From Donghicola mangrovi (lineage in GTDB: Bacteria > Pseudomonadota > Alphaproteobacteria > Rhodobacterales > Rhodobacteraceae), in NCBI RefSeq assembly GCF_013377535.1, contig NZ_JABCJE010000001.1, positions 744,001-808,000 of the forward strand: DNA of 64,000 nucleotides, given 5' to 3'. The number at the start of each line of letters is the position of its first letter. Within the stretch, counting starts at the first letter, position 1. Positions 7,593 through 15,237 of the stretch are shown here, one piece after another. A model generated the notes under the pieces. The model was not told the DNA's origin. It ran no database searches and saw only the letters and a list, made by a program, of their open reading frames with translations. A program made the translations under genes and the position numbers.

Positions 7593-9742
7593 CGCCAGAA
7601 CCTTCCGTATTCGTTATCGAGCGAGGTGCGGTGATATTCCTGCACCTGTCCGTAGAGGCGATCCCGCACCCCGAGCTTTGCACCACCGTTACGCTGCAGC
7701 GGGCGGATCACTTCGGAGAAGCTGGTGCGAGAGGGTTTTCCGCTCGCAAAGCCCAGAGGCATGGTGAACATGATCCCTTTGTCGAAGCTGCCTTCGCCGA
7801 AATCCTCGGCCGAGATGTTTGTTTTGGTGGCAAAGCCGCCGATCACCCAACCGTTGTCAAAGGTGCGCTGCAACAGCAGTGTCGCGCCGCGGTCCTCGGC
7901 CAGATACTGGCCCACGTCCAGCTCGGCAAAGTACCCGTTGCCAAAGTCATAATAGGCCGAGACGTGGCCTGTCGTGGCCTCGTAATCGCGGAAGCCGAAC
8001 AGGCGGTCGAAGTCGCGCTGCTTCACGTGCGCCACCTCGACACCCAAGGCGAGCGGGCTGTTCACGGGCTTCCACAGAACTTCGCCGGAAACGCCGCCGT
8101 ACATGTTTTCCAGATAGCCGACGCCCGCGCGGACATAGATGTTCTTCAGCGGGTGCCCCAGATAATAGAGACCCAGCGACTCAATCCCGAACGGATCGTC
8201 AAAGAACAGCGGCCCCAGTGTCCGGACAGGGGGCACGACGCCGCCCCAATCGGGTCCGGATTCGCGCAGATCCCCCACAAGGCGGTAGGTTGCAGATCCG
8301 GCGATCTTGAAGTTCTTGTTCAGCTGCAAGGCGCTGCGCAGGCGCAGGCCAAAGTCCGCACGGAACGGACGATGCACGTCAAAGTATCCCGGCTGCATGT
8401 AGGGCGAGAACCCCCACGAGAAATCAGGGAACTGGTCTTTGTCGAACGGCGGCACGTGGCCAGCCGCATCCGACAGCACCATCTGGTCGTGAATGGCTTT
8501 GCTGGTGTTGAACTGCAGGTTCTCCAGATCGGTGCGCTTGAACGTGATCCGAGAGGTCGCGATGCCGTTCACCACGGGAATGATGTGGAACGTCTCGATC
8601 GAGTAGGGCAGCTGGTTCGCCATCGCCCGTGCGGCGCGGCCAATCGCTTGCGGTTCGTAGTCAAAGCGCGCGTTCTTCAGAAGCAAGGTGGCTTCGTGCG
8701 CCGAAACCTCGAGCCCCGCCATCTGCAGATCGTCGTAGTCCAGACCGTTCTGGATGTTCTTGCGGATGGTCTTTTCAACGCCTTCGGTCTCGGTCCAGCC
8801 CAGTAGGTCAGCCTCGCCGGGGGCGCGTTTACGGATCGGCAGGGGGGCCTCTTCGATACCGGTGTTCATGCCGGGATGTTTGGGGTTGATCGTAAAGGTC
8901 GCCTGAACCCCGAACTTGTCCCCGTTCAGGAAATAGGCGCTGATCTGGCTGTCACGGCCAAGGTCATAGCCCAAGGACAGGTTGATCGGCGTGCGGTTCT
9001 TGAAGAAACCGGCATCCTCTTCGGCGTCGAAGGCATCGCTGGAATATTCGGCAACCAGACGCCACTTGTCATTGATCGCCCAATTCATGCCCGCAAAGGG
9101 TGCAACATCCCCGCGGAAATAGTTGCTGAAGTTAAAGTTGCCCCCCGTCCCCGAGAACTGGTAGGCCCGACGCCCCAACTCGGAAATCAAGCGTGACGGG
9201 CGGTCCCCGATGGTGGTCACGGGATTATAGCTGCCTAAACGGCCGAAACCGATCCCGCCGGTCAGCGAAAATCCGGGGCTGATGGTTTTCGAGGCGACCA
9301 CGTATTCGCCGGAATACAGACCCGTCCCCGCAAAGTCCTGCAGACCGATCGCGACGGACGGCAGATAGCGGCCTTCGTCCAGTATGCGGTAACGCACGTC
9401 AAAGCTGCGGTCGAAATAGGTGTCCTGCCCCTGATAGGGGTTAATGTCCCCGTTCACACCGGCAAAGCGGAAGGTGGCGCTGATACGGTCGGTGAACTGG
9501 AAGGTCAGCGCCGCAGTGGCCGTTCCGTCCATGTAGGTAAAGGTCGAGGCCGCCTCGGCGTCCGGTGCGGCATAGGCATCGGGCAGGGTAATCAGGCCCG
9601 GCGTCCCCCAGATGGTATAGTTGGTTTCCGATGACCCGTCGCCCGCATGGGCGCTTGCACCGATCAGGCATCCGACCGTGGCAATGGTGCCCATCAGATG
9701 CTGGCGCAGGGGCCGACCGCTTTTCCGCTTTGAAATGTTCAC
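7589..9742 (-). CDS. YjbH-domain outer-membrane protein
   Basis: About 717 residues. The protein begins with a charged stretch and a signal (IATVGCLIGASAHA), then TIWGTPGLITLPDAY, typical of the YjbH/GfcD beta-barrel family, and ends in an aromatic residue pair (RFWR region). Members form outer-membrane barrels for exopolysaccharide. I favour the GTG at 9742 (VNISKRKSGRPLRQ) because AGGCGG lies about 9 bases upstream and the n-region fits a Sec signal; an ATG at 9694 or one at 9895 cannot be excluded. The gene is coupled to the YjbF-like lipoprotein by an ATGA overlap. Confidence 0.85.
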   Translation of the reverse strand: MNISKRKSGRPLRQHLMGTIATVGCLIGASAHAGDGSSETNYTIWGTPGLITLPDAYAAPDAEAASTFTYMDGTATAALTFQFTDRISATFRFAGVNGDINPYQGQDTYFDRSFDVRYRILDEGRYLPSVAIGLQDFAGTGLYSGEYVVASKTISPGFSLTGGIGFGRLGSYNPVTTIGDRPSRLISELGRRAYQFSGTGGNFNFSNYFRGDVAPFAGMNWAINDKWRLVAEYSSDAFDAEEDAGFFKNRTPINLSLGYDLGRDSQISAYFLNGDKFGVQATFTINPKHPGMNTGIEEAPLPIRKRAPGEADLLGWTETEGVEKTIRKNIQNGLDYDDLQMAGLEVSAHEATLLLKNARFDYEPQAIGRAARAMANQLPYSIETFHIIPVVNGIATSRITFKRTDLENLQFNTSKAIHDQMVLSDAAGHVPPFDKDQFPDFSWGFSPYMQPGYFDVHRPFRADFGLRLRSALQLNKNFKIAGSATYRLVGDLRESGPDWGGVVPPVRTLGPLFFDDPFGIESLGLYYLGHPLKNIYVRAGVGYLENMYGGVSGEVLWKPVNSPLALGVEVAHVKQRDFDRLFGFRDYEATTGHVSAYYDFGNGYFAELDVGQYLAEDRGATLLLQRTFDNGWVIGGFATKTNISAEDFGEGSFDKGIMFTMPLGFASGKPSRTSFSEVIRPLQRNGGAKLGVRDRLYGQVQEYHRTSLDNEYGRFWR

Positions 9743-9958
9743 CAACTTGGACCGCCTATCACCGTTCAGACCTGTCTTTGGCGTCCCGATCCGGTACCGC
9801 CGCAGCGTCGCGACCCTAGCGCGAGTTGCGCGCGCCGTCCAACCGAAGTTTCCTGACGGCCCCCTCGCGAAGCGCCCCTGATGCGGGAAAAGCATTTTGC
9901 TGGCTGTGAATAACTGTTATCGGGTTGGCCTCAGACGATATCGGGATAGACAGGCAAA

Positions 9959-10915
9959 ATGACAGAGAACGAGATCTCGCAATACGCGCAGGATGTCCTG
10001 AAAGCAGAGTTACATGCGCTCTCTCTGATGGCGGATGCGCCTCCTGCCCAAATCCCCGCTGTTGTGCGCCTGATCCAAGGGATCACCGGCCGCGTGATCG
10101 TGTCCGGCATGGGTAAATCCGGCCATGTGGGCGCGAAAATGGCAGCAACCTTTGCCAGTACCGGCACCCCCGCGCAGTTCGTTCACCCCGGAGAGGCCAG
10201 CCACGGCGATCTGGGTATGATCACCAAGAACGACGTGGTGATCCTGATCTCGAACTCGGGCGAGACCAAGGAACTGGCCGACATCATCGCCCATACCCGC
10301 CGCTTCGGGATCAAGATGGTCGCGATCACCAAGAACGCGGACAGCACCTTGGCGCAGCAGTCGGACTACCTTCTGCAACTGCCCAATGCCCCCGAAGCCT
10401 GTGCAATCGGCATGGCGCCGACCACCTCGACCACGCTGACGATGGCGCTCGGGGATGCGGTCGCGGTCGCCCTGATGCGCATCCGTGGTTTCGAGAAAGA
10501 GAATTTTCTGGCGTTCCACCCCGGTGGGAGCCTTGGCGCGCAGCTTCTGCCCGTCGCTGCCCTGATGCACAAAGGGGACGAGCTGCCTCTGGTGGACGAA
10601 GACACCACCATGGGCGACGCGCTGGTCCAGATGTCGGCCAAGGGCCTTGGCATCGTCGCGTTGACCGAGAACGGCAAGCTGAACGGCATCATCACCGACG
10701 GCGACTTGCGCCGCAATCTGAACGGGTTGATGGAAAAAACCGCCGGTCAGGTCGCCACCCGTGGCCCCCGCACGATCCGCGAGACCGCCCTCGCGTCAGA
10801 GGCGCTGGGGATCATGAACGACAAGAAAATCACGACCCTCTGCGTTACCTCGGAAGAGGGCGTTTTGCAGGGCATTATCCATATCCACGACTGTCTGCGC
10901 GCAGGTGTTGCATGA
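9959..10915 (+). CDS. kpsF: Arabinose-5-phosphate isomerase (KpsF/GutQ family)
   Basis: A 318-residue sugar-phosphate isomerase. The N-terminal SIS domain carries VSGMGKSGHVGAKMA and SNSGETKEL, and two C-terminal CBS domains start near residue 200 (DEDTTMGDAL, DGDLRRNL). It converts ribulose-5-phosphate to arabinose-5-phosphate, the first step of Kdo synthesis. It is the first gene of a tight operon: its TGA overlaps the kdsB ATG (ATGA). Placement in a capsule-type locus means it could serve capsule Kdo rather than, or as well as, LPS Kdo. Confidence 0.95.
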   Translation: MTENEISQYAQDVLKAELHALSLMADAPPAQIPAVVRLIQGITGRVIVSGMGKSGHVGAKMAATFASTGTPAQFVHPGEASHGDLGMITKNDVVILISNSGETKELADIIAHTRRFGIKMVAITKNADSTLAQQSDYLLQLPNAPEACAIGMAPTTSTTLTMALGDAVAVALMRIRGFEKENFLAFHPGGSLGAQLLPVAALMHKGDELPLVDEDTTMGDALVQMSAKGLGIVALTENGKLNGIITDGDLRRNLNGLMEKTAGQVATRGPRTIRETALASEALGIMNDKKITTLCVTSEEGVLQGIIHIHDCLRAGVA

Positions 10916-11712
10916 GCACTGTTATCCTGATCCCCGCCCGTTACGCCTCGACCCGCTATCCGGGAAAACCGCTGGTGCTGCTGCATGGCGCGACCGGCGT
11001 GGCAAAGTCCCTGATTCAACGCTCGTGGGAGGTGGCCAAGGCGACACCCGGCGTCGATGCGGTCTATGTTTGCACCGATGACGACCGTATCGCCAACGCC
11101 GCTAAAGCGTTTGGCGCGGATGTCCTGATGACCTCGGGATTCGCGAAAAACGGCACCGAGCGCTGCGCCGAAGCGGTCGCCCAACTGCCCGAAGACACCG
11201 ATCTGGTGGTCAACCTGCAGGGTGACGCGCCCCTGACCCCCGTCTGGTTCCTGACCGCCCTGATCGACGCGATGAAGGCCGACCCCGAACTGCCCGTCGC
11301 CACCCCCGTCCTGCGCTGCGACGCCGAGACCCTGAATAACTTCCGCGAAGACCGCCGCGCCCGCCGCGTGGGCGGCACCACCGCCGTGTTCAACACCCTC
11401 GGCCACGCGCTCTACTTCTCCAAAGAGGTCGTGCCCTACACTGGGGACGAGCCCGCAACCGGCGACAACACCCCCGTGTTCCACCATGTGGGCGTCTACG
11501 CCTACCGTCCGGCCGCGCTGAAATCCTATATGTCGTGGCCCGAAGGCACGCTGGAAAAGCTCGAAGGACTGGAACAGCTGCGCTTCCTCGAAAACGGTCA
11601 ATCCGTCGCCTGCGTGCAGGTCGAAGGCCGTGGCCGCGTGTTCTGGGAACTGAACAACCCCGTCGATGTGGAACGCATTGAATCTGTGCTGAAAAAGGAA
11701 GGCACCGAATGA
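10912..11712 (+). CDS. kdsB: 3-deoxy-manno-octulosonate cytidylyltransferase (CMP-Kdo synthetase)
   Basis: A 266-residue nucleotidyltransferase that activates Kdo with CTP. The N-terminal IPARYASTRYPGKPL gives the nucleotide-binding loop, FAKNGTERCAEAV the base-contact segment, and FWELNNPVDVERIE the C-terminus. The usual QGDEP metal-site motif reads QGDAP here, and a stretch around residues 145-155 (DRRARRVGGTTAV) departs from the enterobacterial enzyme. The operon (kpsF before, kdsA after, both ATGA overlaps) strongly supports Kdo, but a modified or related ulosonic acid is possible. Confidence 0.88.
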   Translation: MSTVILIPARYASTRYPGKPLVLLHGATGVAKSLIQRSWEVAKATPGVDAVYVCTDDDRIANAAKAFGADVLMTSGFAKNGTERCAEAVAQLPEDTDLVVNLQGDAPLTPVWFLTALIDAMKADPELPVATPVLRCDAETLNNFREDRRARRVGGTTAVFNTLGHALYFSKEVVPYTGDEPATGDNTPVFHHVGVYAYRPAALKSYMSWPEGTLEKLEGLEQLRFLENGQSVACVQVEGRGRVFWELNNPVDVERIESVLKKEGTE

Positions 11713-12527
11713 AAACCGTCACCGTCCGCGACATCAAGATCGCACAGAACCTGCCCTTCGTCCTGATCGCCGGCCCCTGCCAACTGGAAAGCCTAGACCA
11801 CGCGCGCATGATGGCAAACGGCATCGCCGAAGCCTGCGCCGCCTCGGGCATCCAGTGGGTCTTCAAGGCCAGCTATGACAAAGCCAACCGCAGCTCCCTG
11901 TCCGGTGAACGCGGCCTTGGCATGGAAAAGGGCCTCGAGGTTCTGAACACCATCTCCGAAGAATTCGGCGTCCCCACCATCACCGACGTCCACGAACCGT
12001 GGCACTGCGCCAAAGCGGCCGAGGTCTGCGACATCCTGCAAATCCCTGCCTTTCTGTGCCGCCAGACCGACCTGCTGCTGGCCGCTGGCGAAACCGGCAA
12101 AGCCCTGAACGTGAAAAAGGGCCAATTCCTTGCCCCTTGGGACATGGGCAATGCGGTGAAAAAGATCGAAAGCACCGGCAACGAGAACATCATGCTCTGC
12201 GAGCGCGGCACCACGTTCGGCTATGGCCAGCTGGTGTCCGACATGCGCGCCCTGCCGATCATGGCTGAAACCGGATACCCGACCGTGTTCGACGCAACCC
12301 ATTCGGTCCAGATGCCGGGCTCCAAGGGCACCTCGACCGGCGGTCAGCGCGAGTTCGTCGAGCCTCTGGCGCGCGCGGCTCTGGCTGTCGGCACCGCTGC
12401 GGTCTTTATCGAAACCCATCAGGACCCGGACAACGCCCCCTCGGACGGCCCCAACATGGTCCCGCTGAACGAAATGACAGCCCTCCTGAAACGCCTCAAG
12501 GCCTATGACGCCCTGACCAAAGGCTGA
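11709..12527 (+). CDS. kdsA: 3-deoxy-8-phosphooctulonate synthase (Kdo-8-phosphate synthase)
   Basis: A 272-residue TIM-barrel enzyme condensing phosphoenolpyruvate with arabinose-5-phosphate. Family segments are IAGPCQLES near residue 19, FKASYDKANRSS, TDVHEPWHC, and DATHSVQMPGSKGTSTGGQR. The length is normal for KdsA. The start overlaps the kdsB stop by 4 bases. The sulfotransferase follows 8 bases after the stop, so a four-gene operon is likely. Confidence 0.95.
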   Translation: MKTVTVRDIKIAQNLPFVLIAGPCQLESLDHARMMANGIAEACAASGIQWVFKASYDKANRSSLSGERGLGMEKGLEVLNTISEEFGVPTITDVHEPWHCAKAAEVCDILQIPAFLCRQTDLLLAAGETGKALNVKKGQFLAPWDMGNAVKKIESTGNENIMLCERGTTFGYGQLVSDMRALPIMAETGYPTVFDATHSVQMPGSKGTSTGGQREFVEPLARAALAVGTAAVFIETHQDPDNAPSDGPNMVPLNEMTALLKRLKAYDALTKG

Positions 12528-12535
12528 TCCGGCGC

Positions 12536-13096
12536 ATGGCCAACTTCCGGCTGCACGACCCGGATTGCGTCATGATCCACATCCACAAGACCGGCGGAAC
12601 CACCATCCGCCGGCACCTGTGGCAAGGCCGCTTTTCCGGCCGTGCCTTTGGGGAAACGCGCCCCGAATGGCAGGGTCTCTACACCTTTGCCTTCGTGCGC
12701 CACCCGCTGGACCGCTTCGTCTCGGCCTACTCCTATTTCAGCCAGCAGCGCGGGTTTGATGGTACGATCGAAGATTTCGCCGAAATCACCCTGAATACCA
12801 CGATCGACCACACCGGCACCCGCAGTTCCAAGGCCGAGATTATCCGCCACCACACCATCCAGCAGACCCACCGGTTCTACTGCCTGAACTCCGCCGACGA
12901 TCTCTACCGGTTCGAGGATTTCGACAACGAAATCGCTCGTCTCGCTGTAAAAACCGGCCTGAAATACAAGAAAATCCCCCACGCCAACCGCAGCGAACAC
13001 GGCCTCTGGCAGGACCACATCACCGGCCCGCTTCTCGACCAACTCTGCGCCTTCTACGCTCGGGACTTCGCCGAACTCGGCTACCCCGCGCCCTGA
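12536..13096 (+). CDS. Sulfotransferase family protein
   Basis: A 186-residue protein of the Sulfotransfer_2-like group. HIHKTGGTTIRRHLW (about residues 16-30) matches the 5'-phosphosulfate loop of PAPS-binding enzymes, and FAFVRHPLDRFVSAYSYF matches the 3'-phosphate-binding motif. It likely moves sulfate from PAPS to a glycan. It lies 8 bases after kdsA on the same strand, which suggests that the Kdo-containing polysaccharide is sulfated (inference). It is on the short side for the family. A dispersed repeat fills the gap to the convergent ghrA. Confidence 0.85.
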   Translation: MANFRLHDPDCVMIHIHKTGGTTIRRHLWQGRFSGRAFGETRPEWQGLYTFAFVRHPLDRFVSAYSYFSQQRGFDGTIEDFAEITLNTTIDHTGTRSSKAEIIRHHTIQQTHRFYCLNSADDLYRFEDFDNEIARLAVKTGLKYKKIPHANRSEHGLWQDHITGPLLDQLCAFYARDFAELGYPAP

Positions 13097-13162
13097 TCTT
13101 CATCTTGGTAAAAATACTCCGGGGGTGAATTGGCCAACGGCCAAGAGGGGGCAGCGCCCCCT
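13093..13162. repeat. Dispersed intergenic repeat, full copy 1
   Basis: The element reads CTGATCTTCATCTTGG, TAAAAATACTCC, GGGGGTGAATTGGCC, then GGCCAAGAGGGGGCAGC and GCCCCC. It holds two hairpins, TTGGCC-AAC-GGCCAA and GGGGGC-AGC-GCCCCC. It fills the whole 65-base gap between two convergent genes and ends at the ghrA stop. A near-identical inverted copy is at 55237-55301, with partial copies near 20814 and 29157. Confidence 0.85.
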
Positions 13163-14091
13163 TAGTACCCAGCCGCCCGATCCACCACGAACAACAAGGG
13201 CTCCCCGGCTTCGGCTCGCCGGATGTTCTCGGCAATCACTTCGGACGCGGTATCCGCCCGCGTTTCGGACGCGATGTGCGGCGTCACAGTCACGTTCGGA
13301 TGCGCCCAAAAGGGATGCTCGGCGGGCAAAGGCTCGACCCGAAACACATCCAGCGTTGCATGGCCAACTTGGCCGCTATCCAACGCCGCCAGCAGAGCGT
13401 CGTCATCAATCAACGGACCACGGCCAGGGTTAATCAACTTGGCGCCGTGCGCCAGAACGCCCAAAGCCTCCGCATCCAGAACGTTCTCGGTATCTGGCGT
13501 GTCGGGCAGCAGCAGGACCACAATTTCGGCGCCGCGCAACGCCTCTAGCAGCCCGTCCGCGCTGGAAAAACACGACACACCTGCAACCTGACGCTGACTG
13601 CGCGACCAACCGCGGACCTGAAATCCGAACCGCACCAGCATCTCGGCGCAGGTCCGGCCCAATTCCCCCAGACCCAGCACCGTCACCTTGCGATCCTGTG
13701 CCAAAGGCGGCGGGCTGTGACGCCACACGCCGTCCTGAACCAGAATGTGCTGATCCATCCCCAAGTGATATCGCAGCACATGGCCGGTCACGAACTCGAC
13801 CATACCCTTCTTCAATCCGGGGTCCACCATGCGGGCCAGCGACATCGTCAACGACTGATTCCCCACAATCTTTTCCACACCCGCCCACAGACTCAGAACC
13901 GCCTTGCACCGCTTAAAAGGCGAGAAATCCTGCAATGCCTTGTGGGGGGCGTAAACGATGTAATCCACATCCTCGGGCGCGTGATCCATGGACAGATCTG
14001 CGTCCAGTCCCGCAGCGGCCAAAGCCCGACCCAGCGGCGCCTCGTATTCATCCCAATAGGCGGGCGGCGCAGCGAGCAGGACGTTGATCAT
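13162..14091 (-). CDS. ghrA: Glyoxylate/hydroxypyruvate reductase A
   Basis: A 309-residue D-isomer-specific 2-hydroxyacid dehydrogenase. The NAD(P)-binding GLGELGRTCAEM is in the middle, the catalytic Arg is in NPGRGPL, Glu in DVFRVEPLP and His in VTPHIASETR. It reduces glyoxylate and hydroxypyruvate in the cytoplasm. It starts 6 bases after the rodA stop, so it is read with the cell-shape operon. There is no obvious functional link to cell shape; read-through expression at the end of the operon is the simplest view. Confidence 0.9.
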   Translation of the reverse strand: MINVLLAAPPAYWDEYEAPLGRALAAAGLDADLSMDHAPEDVDYIVYAPHKALQDFSPFKRCKAVLSLWAGVEKIVGNQSLTMSLARMVDPGLKKGMVEFVTGHVLRYHLGMDQHILVQDGVWRHSPPPLAQDRKVTVLGLGELGRTCAEMLVRFGFQVRGWSRSQRQVAGVSCFSSADGLLEALRGAEIVVLLLPDTPDTENVLDAEALGVLAHGAKLINPGRGPLIDDDALLAALDSGQVGHATLDVFRVEPLPAEHPFWAHPNVTVTPHIASETRADTASEVIAENIRRAEAGEPLLFVVDRAAGY

Positions 14092-14097
14092 CGGGAC

Positions 14098-15237
14098 TTA
14101 CCTCTGTTTGTGGACGTGGGCACTCTGGACCAGACCAAAGGCGACCAGCAACACCAACATCGCCGATCCGCCGTAACTGACCAGCGGCAAGGGCACACCC
14201 ACAACGGGAGCCAACCCCATCACCATCGACATGTTCACCGCAAAGAACAGAAAGAACGTCATCGCGATCCCCAGCGTCAGCAAGGACGAGAACCGGTCGC
14301 GGTTACTCAGCGCGGTCGCGATGCAGAAGGCGATGATCAAGGCATAGATCGTCAGCAGGGAAATTCCGCCGATGAACCCGAACTCTTCGGCCAGCGTAGT
14401 AAAGATAAAGTCGGTGTGTTTTTCGGGCAGAAAGTTCAGGCGGGTCTGGGTGCCCTGCATATACCCTTTGCCCGTCCAGCCACCGGACCCCAGCGCGATT
14501 TTGGACTGGGTGATGTGATAGCCCGCGCCCAAAGGGTCGCTTTCAGGGTTCAAGAAGGTGTCGATCCGGCGGAACTGGTAGTCCTTGATCAACTGCCACG
14601 CGGTGCCGCGGCTTTGGAACACGGCGGCCACCATGCCGACGCCCGCAGTAATCACCACCCCGAAATAGGCCCAGTGCACACCGGCCATGAACATCACTGC
14701 CCCGCCGCCGATCATCAGCAGCAGCGCCGTCCCGAGGTCGGGCTGCTTCAGGACCAATGCCACGGGAATCATGATCAGCATTACGGGGATGAACACCCAC
14801 AGCGGTCGAGAGGTTTTGTTCACCGGCAGCCAGTCGTAATAGGCGGCCAGCAGCATCACCACGGTGATCTTGGTCAGCTCGGATGGTTGCAGGCGCATGA
14901 ACCCTATGTCGATCCAGCGCTGCGCGCCCATGCCGACCACCCCGAACAGCTCCACCACCAGCAGCAGCAGAACCGACAGCCCGTACGCCACCGCCGAGAT
15001 GTTGCGCCAGAACCAGATCGGGACCATCGCGATCACCAGCATGGCGAACATCCCCATGCCAAAGCGGATCATCTGGGCCCAGGCAAACGGCCGCAGCGAA
15101 CCACCGGTCACCGAGTACAGCATCAAAAATCCTGCACTGGCAGCCGCCGTGATCAGCAGGATCAACGGCCAGTTCAGATAGAGGATCTTGCGCGCGCCCG
15201 TGGGCACATATTTGACGTTATACTCGAGATAGCTCAT
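14098..15237 (-). CDS. rodA: Rod shape-determining protein RodA (SEDS glycosyltransferase)
   Basis: A 379-residue protein with about ten membrane helices. The SEDS signature is in LGSGGWTGKGYMQGTQTRLNF and the C-terminal VVGVPLPLVSYGGSAML. RodA polymerises lipid II during side-wall growth with PBP2. Its ATG overlaps the mrdA stop (ATGA), which keeps the two partners in fixed order and likely equal dose. Confidence 0.95.
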   Translation of the reverse strand: MSYLEYNVKYVPTGARKILYLNWPLILLITAAASAGFLMLYSVTGGSLRPFAWAQMIRFGMGMFAMLVIAMVPIWFWRNISAVAYGLSVLLLLVVELFGVVGMGAQRWIDIGFMRLQPSELTKITVVMLLAAYYDWLPVNKTSRPLWVFIPVMLIMIPVALVLKQPDLGTALLLMIGGGAVMFMAGVHWAYFGVVITAGVGMVAAVFQSRGTAWQLIKDYQFRRIDTFLNPESDPLGAGYHITQSKIALGSGGWTGKGYMQGTQTRLNFLPEKHTDFIFTTLAEEFGFIGGISLLTIYALIIAFCIATALSNRDRFSSLLTLGIAMTFFLFFAVNMSMVMGLAPVVGVPLPLVSYGGSAMLVLLVAFGLVQSAHVHKQR

